Of a stretch of 64,000 nucleotides of DNA, positions 8,138-16,661 are shown one piece after another; within the stretch, counting starts at the first letter, position 1; each line of letters starts with the position of its first letter. Source of the DNA: JACPRL01 sp035573715 (lineage in GTDB: Bacteria; Acidobacteriota; Terriglobia; Acidiferrales; 2-02-FULL-67-57); NCBI GenBank assembly GCA_035573715.1, contig DATLZZ010000008.1:4116-68115 (forward strand). The letters are read 5' to 3'. A model generated the notes under the pieces. The model was not told the DNA's origin. It worked only from the letters and a program-made list of their open reading frames with translations, and did no database searches. Made by a program: the position numbers and the translations under genes.

Positions 8138-8524
8138 ATGACCAGCCCGCAACGCACACCCAGCGAGGACGAGGGGTTCCGCACCTACCCGGTCAGCCTG
8201 CACATCGAGCGTACGGGCCCGCCGCGGAAGATTCGTTCGCTCACCGACGGTGGGGCCGTCTACCAGGTAGCGCTCTCGGCACAGCCGGGACGGCTGTGGC
8301 GCAGCTTGTTTCTCGAGCAGGACGAATACGAGCCTGACTTTGTTCCGTCTTTGGTGCGCTTTACCTACCATCCGCCGGGGGCCAACTTTGCCGCCGAGGA
8401 GTGGCAACTGCAGGCGCGGCTGAAGCTGCTCGATCTCTGGATCGATGCCACCAACCGCCGCTGCGCCGGTCCGGCGCGGGCAGAGCGCAAGATGGGTCCG
8501 GCCGACCGCCGTAAGAGTCAGTAG
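8138..8524 (+). CDS. Uncharacterised 128-aa protein encoded between dnaK and dnaJ
   Basis: Start ATG lies 9 bases after dnaK and the stop is 3 bases before dnaJ, so it is certainly cotranscribed. The 128-residue product has no signal peptide or membrane segment. It is rich in Arg/Pro with an acidic patch (E-Q-D-E-Y-E-P-D, near residue 63) and a helical C-terminal part (L-Q-A-R-L-K-L-L-D-L-W-I-D). I do not recognise a family. The position is where grpE often sits in other phyla, but the sequence lacks the long N-terminal coiled coil and the beta domain of GrpE. It may be a lineage-specific cofactor of the Hsp70 system; that is inference from position only. Confidence 0.75.
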   Translation: MTSPQRTPSEDEGFRTYPVSLHIERTGPPRKIRSLTDGGAVYQVALSAQPGRLWRSLFLEQDEYEPDFVPSLVRFTYHPPGANFAAEEWQLQARLKLLDLWIDATNRRCAGPARAERKMGPADRRKSQ

Positions 8525-8527
8525 GTC

Positions 8528-9664
8528 ATGGCGACGGCGACCAAGCACGATTACTACGAGCTGCTGGGGGTGAGCCGCGAGGCTTCGGCCGCCGATATCC
8601 GCAAGGCCTACCGGCGGCTGGCGCGCAAGTATCACCCCGACGTCAACCCCGGCGACAAACACGCCGAAGAAAAGTTCAAGCACATCCAGGAAGCCTACGA
8701 AGTCCTGAGCGACCCCAAGAAGAGGAAGATGTACGACCAGTACGGCTTCTACAACGAACAGTTCAAGCCCGGCCAGGGAGCGCCGGCGGCAGGCTTCGAC
8801 TTCAGTGGGTTTGACTTCTCGAACCTGGGCGGCGGGGGCGGCTCAAGCTTCCGCGATATTTTCTCCGACTTTTTCTCGCGCTTTGCGGGCGGCCCGGCGG
8901 AGGCGGCGCCGGAACCGCAGCGGGGCAGCGACCTGGAGTATCAAGTCGAGATCAGTTTCTGGGAGTCCATTCGGGGTACGGTGCGCAAGCTGACGATTTC
9001 GCGACTGGACGCTTGCGCGGCGTGCAGCGGCACGGGGGCCGTCGGCGGGCCGGCGACCTGCTCAGCCTGCGGCGGCCGTGGCCAGGTGGTGCAGGCGGCC
9101 GGGCCGATGCGCTTCAACATGACCTGCACGCGCTGCGGCGGCTCGGGCCGCGTGCGAACGAACTGCCGGCACTGCGGCGGCGAAGGGCGCGTGCCGCAAA
9201 CGGAGACGATTGACGTCCGTATCCCGGCTGGGGTGGCAGAGGGCTCGCGAGTGCGGGTGGCGAGGATGGGCAATGCCGGCCTACACGGCGGCCCGTCGGG
9301 CGACCTCTACATTGTGACGAGAGTGCAACCGCATCCGTTCTTCGAGCGACGCGGCGACGACCTCTACACCGTTGTGCCCATCTCGGTGGACGAAGCGGCG
9401 CTGGGGGCCAGGATCGAAGTGCCGACGATTGACGGCCGCGCCCTGCTGAAGGTTCCGCCGGGGACGCAGTCGGGGCAACGGTTCCGCCTGCGCGAAAAGG
9501 GCGCGCCCTCGCTGCGCACCGGGCGGCGCGGCGACCAGTTTGTCGAAGTGCGCATCGTGCTGCCCAAGGTGCTGGACGAGCGACAGAAGAAGCATCTGCA
9601 GGATTTTGCCAAGCTGAGCCGCGAGAACCCGCGGGCGGAAATCTACGCCGCGGCCACGCGCTAG
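8528..9664 (+). CDS. dnaJ: Chaperone protein DnaJ (type I Hsp40)
   Basis: 378 residues with the full type I layout: J domain (7-73) with the HPD tripeptide that stimulates DnaK's ATPase, a Gly/Phe-rich linker (about 85-125), a zinc-binding region with four Cys repeats of the CxxCxGxG type (about 160-225; C-A-A-C-S-G-T-G, C-S-A-C-G-G-R-G, C-T-R-C-G-G-S-G, C-R-H-C-G-G-E-G), and the C-terminal substrate-binding domain. It delivers unfolded clients to DnaK. The start codon is only 4 bases after the preceding ORF, so translation is likely coupled. Confidence 0.97.
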   Translation: MATATKHDYYELLGVSREASAADIRKAYRRLARKYHPDVNPGDKHAEEKFKHIQEAYEVLSDPKKRKMYDQYGFYNEQFKPGQGAPAAGFDFSGFDFSNLGGGGGSSFRDIFSDFFSRFAGGPAEAAPEPQRGSDLEYQVEISFWESIRGTVRKLTISRLDACAACSGTGAVGGPATCSACGGRGQVVQAAGPMRFNMTCTRCGGSGRVRTNCRHCGGEGRVPQTETIDVRIPAGVAEGSRVRVARMGNAGLHGGPSGDLYIVTRVQPHPFFERRGDDLYTVVPISVDEAALGARIEVPTIDGRALLKVPPGTQSGQRFRLREKGAPSLRTGRRGDQFVEVRIVLPKVLDERQKKHLQDFAKLSRENPRAEIYAAATR

Positions 9665-9672
9665 AGGCTGCC

Positions 9673-10101
9673 ATGCCCCGAGGCCGCAAAGGAACCGGAA
9701 AGAAGCGCCGGATGCGGGTGGGCTACATGATCAGCGCCGTGGCGGAAAAGTACGGGCTGCATCCGCAGACGCTGCGGCTCTACGAGCGCGAAGGGCTGCT
9801 GACGCCGTCGCGCAGCGACGGCAACACGCGCTTCTATACCGAAGCCGATCTGAAGCGGCTGGAAGTCATTCTGAGTCTGACGCGCGACCTGGGAGTGAAC
9901 CTGGCGGGCGTGCAAGTGGTGCTCAACATGCGCGAGCGGATTGAAGAGCTGCAGACCGAGGTGCGGCAGTTCGTCGAGTTTGTGAACCAAGAGCTCGAGC
10001 GCATGCGCGACCGCGCCATGCAGGAGCGCTTTCGCACTGCGCTGGTGCGTGTCGGCCCCCGCGTCGGTGCGAGCGAACCCGAGAAGGCCAAAGCTTCCTA
10101 A
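9673..10101 (+). CDS. hspR: MerR-family heat shock regulator HspR
   Basis: 142 residues. A basic N-terminal tail (K-K-R-R) is followed by a MerR winged helix (about 17-85) containing H-P-Q-T-L-R-L-Y-E-R-E-G-L-L and then a helical region. HspR represses dnaK operons in actinobacteria and epsilonproteobacteria, binding HAIR boxes, with DnaK acting as corepressor in some species. Its location as the last gene of a dnaK-dnaJ operon, 8 bases after dnaJ, strongly supports this over other MerR proteins. A degenerate HAIR-like dyad lies at the dnaK promoter. No effector-binding domain is present. Confidence 0.93.
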   Translation: MPRGRKGTGKKRRMRVGYMISAVAEKYGLHPQTLRLYEREGLLTPSRSDGNTRFYTEADLKRLEVILSLTRDLGVNLAGVQVVLNMRERIEELQTEVRQFVEFVNQELERMRDRAMQERFRTALVRVGPRVGASEPEKAKAS

Positions 10102-10367
10102 TCGTTCTTGAGGCGTGGGTCGGTGAGAATCGAAAAAATGTAGGAGTGCTCGCGCTGGCCAAACTGCTGTCGCAGATGTCGCAAGTTTCCCAACAGCCCC
10201 GACGCCCAGGCGCGCTGGAAGTGCGCTTTGGGAATGGCGTGCTCGTGAGTTGAAGGCTGGAGCGAGCCGGCGTCGGCGGTGTAGGTGAAGCGCCGTCCGG
10301 CGAGCTCGTAAAACTCTTCGCCGGCGTGCCGGATGATCTCGTTCCAGATGTCTTCGAATGCAGTCAC
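10098..10367 (-). CDS. Small hypothetical protein, convergent with hspR
   Basis: 89 residues from a GTG at 10367; a TTG at 10403 would add 12 residues. The C-terminus overlaps the hspR stop by 4 bases tail to tail. The product has no membrane segment and reads like a compact mixed alpha/beta protein with several aromatic residues. The stretch H-A-I-P-K-A-H-F-Q-R-A-W resembles small Acidobacteriota proteins with an I-P-R/K-S-x-F-E-K-A motif, but I cannot assign a function. A TAGATT box (10387-10392 on the minus strand) lies shortly before the GTG start. Confidence 0.55.
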   Translation of the reverse strand: MTAFEDIWNEIIRHAGEEFYELAGRRFTYTADAGSLQPSTHEHAIPKAHFQRAWASGLLGNLRHLRQQFGQREHSYIFSILTDPRLKND

Positions 10368-10553
10368 GAGGTTCGGGCGAATGTTAAATCTACTCGATGG
10401 CAAGAAACCGAACAGCCAGGAGCGTTAGGTAAGCGACTTCCCGGGGAGGAACACGAACTCATTATTGTGGCCACGCAAGCGGACAAGCTCACAGAGTTGA
10501 CAGTGAGAGAATGGTGTGCTACAGGCATTGCAAAGGTTGCTGGAGGTGCCACC

Positions 10554-11360
10554 ATGAACCAAACGAAGCTTATCATAGCTCTCCTTGGCGCTTTCACAAC
10601 ACTGTTTCTAGGTCCTCAATTCGCAATGTGTCAGCTTGGCCTGGTCGTTGTTCCCGCGATCCAAGCCAATGCCCCTGTAGCGGTCATGGGAGTGGGAGTG
10701 CGCAAGGACGAGAGCGGATCGTCATATTTGCGTTTTTTCATCTTAAGAAACGAATCAGCATCGAGGCTGGACAGACTTCAGCTGGGCTGGACTCTTCACG
10801 ATTGCGGGCCTGCTGAAAGCGACATAGTTGGCTGTGAGAGGAAGGCACCCGCCATGAAGGGTGTCTCGTCATTGCTCAATGTGGAACTCCATCCGGGACA
10901 GGAGAAGAGCTTAGATGCCCCTATTGTTCACGTTGACAAGCTGAAAGCCAAGCTGCGAGCGCGCGGCCTGGACCTGCGCCATTTTTTCGTCGTTGTAGCG
11001 GGCGTTACACAAGCCGGGTTTGGGGACGGGAGCGAATGGGAATATGACATAGTCAATGAGAACCAGTGGGAATGGCAGGACTCCGAGGCAGGTTCCACGA
11101 CCGGAAACGTTGCAACTTCGAGCGCCAGTTGTGAGGAGACCTGTGCGCGGGCGTGCGATCCAGATTTGAACCAATGCCGAGCAGCCCACCGCGCATACGT
11201 TTGCTGTTGTGACGCCGCAGGATGCTGGACCGCGAATTGCGCAAGGGGATGCGGGATACCAGCTCTGATAGTAGGCCATGGAACTGCGGTGAATCCGACG
11301 TTTACGTCGGTTTACATTACTCTGACCGCCTCTAAGTGGACGAGTTTGCAGTTCGGTTAG
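10554..11360 (+). CDS. Secreted protein with Cys-rich C-terminus, unknown function
   Basis: 268 residues from the ATG at 10554, chosen because GGAGG (10542-10546) lies at the right distance; the frame is open further upstream but overlaps the divergent gene. Residues 1-26 are a signal peptide. The middle (about 30-170) looks like a beta-rich domain. The C-terminal 80 residues contain about a dozen Cys in pairs (C-E-E-T-C-A-R-A-C and Y-V-C-C-C-D), implying disulfides in the periplasm or outside the cell. Base composition is clearly less GC-rich than in neighbouring genes, which hints at acquisition. No family recognised. Confidence 0.7.
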   Translation: MNQTKLIIALLGAFTTLFLGPQFAMCQLGLVVVPAIQANAPVAVMGVGVRKDESGSSYLRFFILRNESASRLDRLQLGWTLHDCGPAESDIVGCERKAPAMKGVSSLLNVELHPGQEKSLDAPIVHVDKLKAKLRARGLDLRHFFVVVAGVTQAGFGDGSEWEYDIVNENQWEWQDSEAGSTTGNVATSSASCEETCARACDPDLNQCRAAHRAYVCCCDAAGCWTANCARGCGIPALIVGHGTAVNPTFTSVYITLTASKWTSLQFG

Positions 11361-11440
11361 GCACCGGCCTTGCTTGTCCTCTGTCGGCCGGTGACTCCCC
11401 CGGCATCGCACGCCCGTTGTCATTCTTCATCCGTTCAACT

Positions 11441-12208
11441 ATGCTTCGGCTTCCCATGGCGGCGACCAACGGCGGTTGTCCTCTTTGCAGCGGCACCGGC
11501 TGGAAACCCGCGTCCGCTGACGGTACGGTGCGCGGCGTCGTGCGCTGCGACTGCATGGCGCAGGCGTCGCTCGAGCGCCGGCTGCGCGCCGCGCGCATTC
11601 CGCCGCGTTATCAGCACTGCGACTTCGCGAGCTTCCAGGCCAACGTGCACGAGCAGGCGGCCTTCAACCAGAGCCTGAGCGCGGCGCGGATGCAGGCGGA
11701 AGCCTTTGTGCGCGACTTCGTGCCCGGGCGCACCGAGTTCGGCCTGCTCTTCATGGGCCGCAGCGGGGTCGGGAAGACGCACCTGGCGGTGGCGGTGCTG
11801 CGCGGGCTGCTGGAGCGCGGCGCCGACTGCCTGTTCTGTGATTTCCGCGAGTTGTTGAAGACGATTCAGGACAGCTACAACTCCGTTTCGCAGACGACTG
11901 AGATGCAGGTGCTGACGCCGGTTCTGGAGAGCGAAGTGCTGCTGCTCGACGACCTGGGCGCGAGCAAACCGTCCATCTGGGTGCTCGACACCGTCGGCCA
12001 CATCATCAACACGCGCTACAACGACCGCCGGGTCACGCTCATCACAACGAATTATCTCGACACCAAGTCGAGCCCCAATGAGGACACGCTGTCGGAGCGC
12101 ATCGGCGAGCGGATGCGCTCGCGGCTCTACGAGATGTGTCGGGTGATTGACGTCAACGCCGACGACTTCCGCCGCCGGGTCAAACAAGCGCAATACCACT
12201 TCCGGTAG
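11441..12208 (+). CDS. DnaC/IstB-like AAA+ ATPase
   Basis: 255 residues from the ATG at 11441 (an ATG at 11456 is also possible; the open frame to 11336 overlaps the previous gene). A short zinc-finger-like N-terminus (C-P-L-C, then C-D-C) precedes the ATPase core: Walker A G-R-S-G-V-G-K-T, Walker B L-L-L-D-D-L-G, and sensor-1-like T-T-N-Y. This arrangement is typical of DnaC/DnaI helicase loaders and of the IstB-related ATPases. There is no transposase, so a replicative helicase-loader role is more likely than a transposition helper. It is followed directly by the rpsA promoter. Confidence 0.85.
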   Translation: MLRLPMAATNGGCPLCSGTGWKPASADGTVRGVVRCDCMAQASLERRLRAARIPPRYQHCDFASFQANVHEQAAFNQSLSAARMQAEAFVRDFVPGRTEFGLLFMGRSGVGKTHLAVAVLRGLLERGADCLFCDFRELLKTIQDSYNSVSQTTEMQVLTPVLESEVLLLDDLGASKPSIWVLDTVGHIINTRYNDRRVTLITTNYLDTKSSPNEDTLSERIGERMRSRLYEMCRVIDVNADDFRRRVKQAQYHFR

Positions 12209-12222
12209 CGCAATCCGCAGCA

Positions 12223-12252
12223 TTGACACGGTTTTGGGGAATCCGCTATAGT
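12223..12252 (+). promoter_or_regulatory. rpsA promoter
   Basis: TTGACA (12223-12228), 18-base spacer, TATAGT (12247-12252), giving a leader of about 120 bases before the S1 gene. Confidence 0.7.
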
Positions 12253-12380
12253 GCCGCAAGTGTGCTGGTGGGGGACGGGAATCAGCACACGCCGGCTGTT
12301 CCGAGGGACCAGCGCCGCGACGAAGTTGCTTCTTCGCTTTCGCAGATTCCGCGCAGCCGGTGAGTAGAAAAGGACAAACG

Positions 12381-14186
12381 TTGCCCGACACACCTGAGAA
12401 CCTGCCGACACCGGCGGAGGCTACGGCCGAGCCGGTGACCGAGCCCGCCAATCCTGCGGAATCCCTCGAAGCTGAAGCCGCTGAAGTGGAAGACTTGACC
12501 ACAGTGGAGCTCGAGCAACTGCTCGACGAGTACAGCCCGCAGGCGGCGCCGGCGACCGGCGAAGTGCGCCACGCCACGGTAGTGAAGTTCACCGAAGATG
12601 GCGTGGTGGTGGACCTCGGCCTGAAGTCGGAAGGCCTGGTGCCGTTGGCCGAGTTCACCGACGAGCAGGGCAACCCTACCATCCAGCCGGGCGACTTTGT
12701 TGAGGTGCTGCTGGAAGGCGGCACCACCAACGAGGGCTACATCCCGTGCTCGTCGGAAGGTGCGCACCGGCTGAAGTTGTGGGACGAGGTGGAGCGCGCC
12801 TACCGGGAGAAGGAGAAGGTGCGCTGCAAGGTGGTGGAGCGCGCCAAGGGCGGCTACGAAGTCGAAATCAACCTGTCGGGCGCGCATCCGGGTCGCCGAC
12901 CGCTCTCGGCCTTCCTGCCCGGCTCGCAGGTAGACCTGCGGCCGGTGCGCAACTGGGAAGGGTTCATCGGCAAGGAGATCCCCTGCCGGGTGCTGAAGCT
13001 CAACCGGCGGCGCGGGCGCGTGGTGGTGAGCCGGCGCACGCTGCTGGAAGAAGAGCAGGCGCTGCGGCAGAAGCTGTTCGACGAAGTGCTGAAGCCGGGC
13101 GCAGTGGTCATGGGCAGGGTGAAGAACCTGACCGACTACGGTGCTTTCATCGACCTCGGCGGCATCGACGGCCTGCTGCACATCACCGACATTTCCTACC
13201 GGCGGCTGGGACACCCGTCGGACGCGCTGCAACCCGAGGACGAAGTGCGGGTGCAGGTGCTGAAGATCGACAAAGAGAAGCAGCGCATCTCGCTGGGGAT
13301 GAAACAGCTTGAGCCCGACCCCTGGGTGGACGCGGCGAAGAAGTATCCCATCGGGCAGCGGGTGCGCGGGCGCGTGACGCATCTGGTGGACTACGGCGCG
13401 TTCGTGGAGCTGGAGCCGGGGGTGGAAGGGTTGATCCACGTTTCCGAGATGTCGTGGACGCGGCGGGTGAAGCACCCGTCGGACATCTTGAAGCCGGAAG
13501 ACTGGGTGGAAGCGGTAGTGCTCGATGTGCAGCCAGGCGAGAAGCGCATTTCGCTGGGGCTGCGGCAGACGCAAGCTGATCCCTTCGAGCGCGTGCCCCA
13601 GCGCTATCCGGTGGGGCGCGACGTGCGCGGGCGCGTGCGGACGCTGACCGACTTCGGCGCCTTCATCGAAGTCGAACCGGGCATCGAAGGCTTGGTGCAC
13701 CACTCCGAGCTGAGCTGGGACCGCGGGGTGAAGAAGCCGGCCCAGGTTTTGAAGCGCGGCCAGGAAGTCACGGCCAAAGTTTTGAAAGTGGATGTGCAGA
13801 ACCGGCGGCTGAGCCTGAGCATCAAGGCCGTAACGCCCGATCCGTGGGCGACTTTCGCAACGCATCTGCAACCGGGCGCGGTGGTTAAGGGCAAGATTTT
13901 GCGCCGTACGGATTTCGGCGCCTTCGTCGAGCTGGCGCCGGGCGTGGAAGGATTGTGCCACGTCACCGAACTGCCCTCGGACGCCGATGAAGCCGTGAAG
14001 AACGGCGAGGAGTATGAATTCCGCGTGCTCAAGGTCAGCCCCAACGAGCGCCGCATCAGCCTGAGCCTGCGCTCGGAGCTCGACCGCAAGGCCGCGCAGC
14101 AGTACGGCGGCCAAGGACGCGGTACGGCAACGCTGGAAGAGATTCTGACTGCCAAGCTTCAGCATCCGGGCACGGAAAAATCCTAG
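12381..14186 (+). CDS. rpsA: 30S ribosomal protein S1-like, six S1 domains
   Basis: About 601 residues. I prefer the TTG at 12381, preceded at good spacing by AAAAGGA (12368-12374), over the in-frame GTG at 12360, which has no ribosome binding site. After an acidic Pro/Glu-rich N-tail come six S1 (OB-fold) repeats; repeats 3 to 6 have the classical D-Y/F-G-A-F-I/V core, while the first two are divergent, as in true S1. Each of repeats 3-5 ends in an R/K-I/L-S-L-G/S-x-K/R-type strand. S1 binds mRNA on the 30S subunit and helps initiate translation. This fits the many genes here with poor Shine-Dalgarno sequences. Confidence 0.93.
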   Translation: MPDTPENLPTPAEATAEPVTEPANPAESLEAEAAEVEDLTTVELEQLLDEYSPQAAPATGEVRHATVVKFTEDGVVVDLGLKSEGLVPLAEFTDEQGNPTIQPGDFVEVLLEGGTTNEGYIPCSSEGAHRLKLWDEVERAYREKEKVRCKVVERAKGGYEVEINLSGAHPGRRPLSAFLPGSQVDLRPVRNWEGFIGKEIPCRVLKLNRRRGRVVVSRRTLLEEEQALRQKLFDEVLKPGAVVMGRVKNLTDYGAFIDLGGIDGLLHITDISYRRLGHPSDALQPEDEVRVQVLKIDKEKQRISLGMKQLEPDPWVDAAKKYPIGQRVRGRVTHLVDYGAFVELEPGVEGLIHVSEMSWTRRVKHPSDILKPEDWVEAVVLDVQPGEKRISLGLRQTQADPFERVPQRYPVGRDVRGRVRTLTDFGAFIEVEPGIEGLVHHSELSWDRGVKKPAQVLKRGQEVTAKVLKVDVQNRRLSLSIKAVTPDPWATFATHLQPGAVVKGKILRRTDFGAFVELAPGVEGLCHVTELPSDADEAVKNGEEYEFRVLKVSPNERRISLSLRSELDRKAAQQYGGQGRGTATLEEILTAKLQHPGTEKS

Positions 14187-14207
14187 CCTGCCTGCGGCAA
14201 GCAGGCG
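14187..14207. repeat. Small palindrome between rpsA and the HU gene
   Basis: GCCTGC and GCAGGC arms flank a 9-base centre. No T tract follows, so it is unlikely to terminate transcription; a REP-like repeat or mRNA stabiliser is possible. Confidence 0.35.
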
Positions 14208-14229
14208 TCCGAGCAATGAGGAGGCTGCC

Positions 14230-14529
14230 ATGACCAAGGCCGACCTGGTGGACGAAATCTCCCGGGCCATCGCCGCGACCCGCAAGGACGCGGAATCAAT
14301 CGTCGAGACGGTGTTTGAGTCCATCGTCAAAGCGCTGCAGGGCGACGACAAGGTGGAGATTCGCGGCTTCGGCAGCTTCCGGACGCGCAAGCGGCGCGGG
14401 CGCATCGGGCGCAACCCCAAGACGGGCGTGAAGGTGGAAGTGCCGCCCAAGCGCATTCCGTACTTCAAGCCCAGCAAAGAGCTCAAGGAGCTCGTCAACT
14501 CCGGCTCGGCCACGCCCGCCGGCGGCTAG
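14230..14529 (+). CDS. HU/IHF-family DNA-binding protein
   Basis: 99 residues with the complete bacterial histone-like fold: N-terminal helices (T-K-A-D-L-V-D-E-I), the G-F-G-S-F-x-x-R saddle and the R-N-P-x-T-G arm. The Pro in the arm intercalates DNA and bends it. It is closer to the HU/HimA general type than to a specific subunit, so no symbol is given. Its position after rpsA recalls the rpsA-ihfB pair of proteobacteria. A GAGGAGG ribosome binding site lies just upstream, and the next gene begins 4 bases after the stop, implying an operon. Confidence 0.95.
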   Translation: MTKADLVDEISRAIAATRKDAESIVETVFESIVKALQGDDKVEIRGFGSFRTRKRRGRIGRNPKTGVKVEVPPKRIPYFKPSKELKELVNSGSATPAGG

Positions 14530-14533
14530 TTTC

Positions 14534-15016
14534 ATGGATTATTTGTGGACGCCCTGGCGCTACCAGTACGTGAGTACAGGCGGCGACAGGTCCGGCTGTA
14601 TTTTCTGCGCAGCCCTAAAGCGCAACAACGATGCCGAGACGCTCATCCTGTTTCGCGGGCAGCACAACTTCATCCTGCTGAACCGATTCCCCTACACGAC
14701 GGGCCACTCGATGATTGCCCCGTTTGCGCACGTGGGTGAGCTCGACAAAGCCGCGCCGGACGTGCTGGGCGAAATGATGCGACTGGCGCAGCGCCTCCAG
14801 CGCGCCTTCGGAGAGCTCTACAGGCCCGATGGCTACAATCTGGGGATGAATCTCGGCCGTGTGGCCGGCGCCGGCGTCGCCGACCACTTGCATCTGCACG
14901 TGCTGCCCCGCTGGACGGGCGACACCAGTTTCATGACCACCGTGGGCGAGACGCGGCTGGAGCCCGAAGACCTGGCGACGACGTATGCCAAGCTGAAGCC
15001 CTTTTTCGAAAAATGA
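14534..15016 (+). CDS. HIT-family nucleotide hydrolase/phosphorylase
   Basis: 160 residues with the histidine triad H-L-H-L-H-V-L-P near residues 118-125, in which the middle His is the catalytic nucleophile. The N-terminus (W-T-P-W-R, then C-I-F-C) matches the Ap4A phosphorylase-like group of HIT proteins; the two Cys may form part of a zinc site. Members cleave dinucleoside polyphosphates or nucleoside phosphoramidates. The start ATG is 4 bases after the HU gene. Confidence 0.9.
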   Translation: MDYLWTPWRYQYVSTGGDRSGCIFCAALKRNNDAETLILFRGQHNFILLNRFPYTTGHSMIAPFAHVGELDKAAPDVLGEMMRLAQRLQRAFGELYRPDGYNLGMNLGRVAGAGVADHLHLHVLPRWTGDTSFMTTVGETRLEPEDLATTYAKLKPFFEK

Positions 15017-15019
15017 TTC

Positions 15020-15064
15020 CTCCGTGTCTCCCGTGACTCTGTGGCTAATCTTATCTGTTAGAAT
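15020..15064 (+). repeat. CTCTGTGG-type repeat followed by a -10 box
   Basis: An approximate tandem (CTCCGTGTCT, CCCGTGA, CTCTGTGGC; 15020-15045) lies between the HIT and acyl-CoA dehydrogenase genes. TAGAAT follows at 15059-15064, 27 bases before the dehydrogenase ATG. One of a family of related short repeats in this window. Confidence 0.5.
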
Positions 15065-15091
15065 CGCGCTTCCACCGCTGAGAGGCCTTCC

Positions 15092-16252
15092 ATGAACCTC
15101 GAGCTGAGCGACGACCACAAGACGGTTTTGAAAACCGCGCGGGAGTTCGCCGAAAAAGAGGTCAAGCCACTCGCGCACCACTTGGACCAGACCGGCGAGT
15201 TTCCCCGCGAGACGGTCCGCAAGGCCGCCGAGCTCGGCTTCGCCGGGGTCTATGTTCCGGAGCAGTACGGTGGCGCAGGAATGGACCACCTCTCCTATTC
15301 CATCATTATCGAGGAGATCTCGCGCGTCTGCGCCTCGACCGGCGTGATCCTCTCCGTTTGCAATACTCTTTTCTGCGACCCGATTCTGCGCTTCGGCAAC
15401 GAGGAGCAGAAGAAGAAGTATGTCACGCCGCACGCTCGCGGGGAAAAAGTCGGCTGCTACTGTTTGACTGAGCCGCAGGCTGGCTCCGACGCCGCCAACC
15501 AGAAGACTATGGCAGTGAAGAAGGGCGACAAGTACATCCTCAACGGCACCAAGGCCTGGGTGACCAACGGCGCCGTGGCCGAAGACGCCATCGTCTACGC
15601 CGTCACCGACCCGTCGAAAGGCTCGAAGGGAATCAGCGCCTTCATCGTTGAGGCGAGTTTTCCGGGCTGGAAGGTTACGCGCGAAGAAAAGAAGATGGGC
15701 ATCAACGCCACCGCCACCGCCGAGATTGCGTTGCAGGATTGCGAAGTTCCGGCTGCCAACCTTATCGGCGCCGAAGGCATCGGCTTCCGCATCGCGCTGC
15801 GCACGCTCGATGACGGCCGCGTCGGCATCGCTGCCCAGGCCACCGGCATCGCCCAGGGCGCGTTCGACGAAGCGCTCAAGTATTCTCAGGAGCGCGTCGC
15901 CTTCGGCCAGCCCATCGGCAACTTCCAGGCGATTCGGTTCATGCTGGCCGACATGGCGACCGAGATTGAGGCCTCGCGGCTGCTGCTGCGCCGCGCCGCC
16001 TGGTTGCAGGATCAGACCGGTTTTTCAACGGTGGAGCCGCGCTACGGGCTCGAGGCCTCCATCGCCAAGCTCTATGCCAGCGAGATGGCGGCGCGCGTCT
16101 GCCACAAGGCGGTGCAGATTCACGGCGGCTACGGCTACAGCCGCGAGTACGCGGTCGAGCGCATGTACCGCGACCAGCGCATCACCGAACTTTACGAAGG
16201 CACCAGCGAGATCCAGCGCCTCGTCATTGCCCGCCACCTCCTCGGCAGCTAG
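15092..16252 (+). CDS. Acyl-CoA dehydrogenase
   Basis: 386 residues, the usual length. N-terminal alpha domain (1-120), beta domain with Y-C-L-T-E-P-x-A-G-S-D (about 127-137) that contacts FAD and substrate, and C-terminal alpha domain with R-V-A-F-G-Q-P-I and the Y-x-G-Y-x-x-E-Y signature. The catalytic base is probably the Glu of Y-E-G-T-S-E-I-Q near residue 369, the position used by short/medium-chain enzymes. It oxidises acyl-CoA to enoyl-CoA in beta-oxidation, passing electrons to ETF. No other beta-oxidation genes are adjacent, so chain-length preference is not inferable. Confidence 0.95.
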   Translation: MNLELSDDHKTVLKTAREFAEKEVKPLAHHLDQTGEFPRETVRKAAELGFAGVYVPEQYGGAGMDHLSYSIIIEEISRVCASTGVILSVCNTLFCDPILRFGNEEQKKKYVTPHARGEKVGCYCLTEPQAGSDAANQKTMAVKKGDKYILNGTKAWVTNGAVAEDAIVYAVTDPSKGSKGISAFIVEASFPGWKVTREEKKMGINATATAEIALQDCEVPAANLIGAEGIGFRIALRTLDDGRVGIAAQATGIAQGAFDEALKYSQERVAFGQPIGNFQAIRFMLADMATEIEASRLLLRRAAWLQDQTGFSTVEPRYGLEASIAKLYASEMAARVCHKAVQIHGGYGYSREYAVERMYRDQRITELYEGTSEIQRLVIARHLLGS

Positions 16253-16290
16253 GTTGCCAGTCAGGAAACCGTAGATGGACGCGGGCTCGC

Positions 16291-16319
16291 TTGTGGGTTT
16301 CGAGCCTCTCTGCTAGAAT
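16291..16319 (+). promoter_or_regulatory. rpmE promoter
   Basis: TTGTGG (16291-16296), 17-base spacer, TAGAAT (16314-16319). AAGGAG follows within the leader. Confidence 0.5.
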
Positions 16320-16350
16320 AAGTTTTTGAAAGGAGCCGCGAGGAAGTACT

Positions 16351-16608
16351 GTGAAGAAGGGCATTCATCCCGATTACCACGAAGTGATGGTTTCCTGCGC
16401 GTGCGGAAACACGTTCAAGACCCGCTCGACAGCCAAGGGCGACCACCTGCGCGTTGAAATCTGCGCCGCCTGCCACCCCTATTTCACCGGCAAGATGAAG
16501 TTCGTCGATACCGCTGGCCGCGTTGAACGCTTCCAGCGCAAGTACGCCGCGGCCCAGCCCGCTCCGCCTCCGGTCAAGCCCGCCGCCCGCATCATCTCCA
16601 AAAAGTAA
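16351..16608 (+). CDS. rpmE: 50S ribosomal protein L31
   Basis: 85 residues with a GTG start. It begins M-K-K-G-I-H-P and keeps the zinc-binding Cys set (C-A-C-G near residue 18 and C-A-A-C near 40), so it is the zinc-containing type used under zinc-replete conditions. The H-P-Y/F-F-T-G-K block is diagnostic. A lysine/proline tail follows the core. It is monocistronic with its own promoter. Confidence 0.96.
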   Translation: MKKGIHPDYHEVMVSCACGNTFKTRSTAKGDHLRVEICAACHPYFTGKMKFVDTAGRVERFQRKYAAAQPAPPPVKPAARIISKK

Positions 16609-16661
16609 GTGCTGTGTTCGTTACCGGTCTCCGATGATCAGTGTTCCTCAATTACTTTTAT

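Noticed and set aside
6206..8683. 825-codon open frame on the minus strand opposite dnaK
   Set aside because: It is a shadow of the strongly biased third positions of dnaK; the product is Arg/His/Leu-rich with no domain, and dnaK is certain.
11441..12208. IstB-type transposition helper
   Set aside because: No IstA transposase, inverted repeats or target duplications are near; a helicase-loader-like role is more economical.
12282..14513. 743-codon minus-strand frame opposite rpsA and the HU gene
   Set aside because: Covers two certain genes on the other strand and has no recognisable domain; repeated blocks in it merely mirror the S1 repeats.
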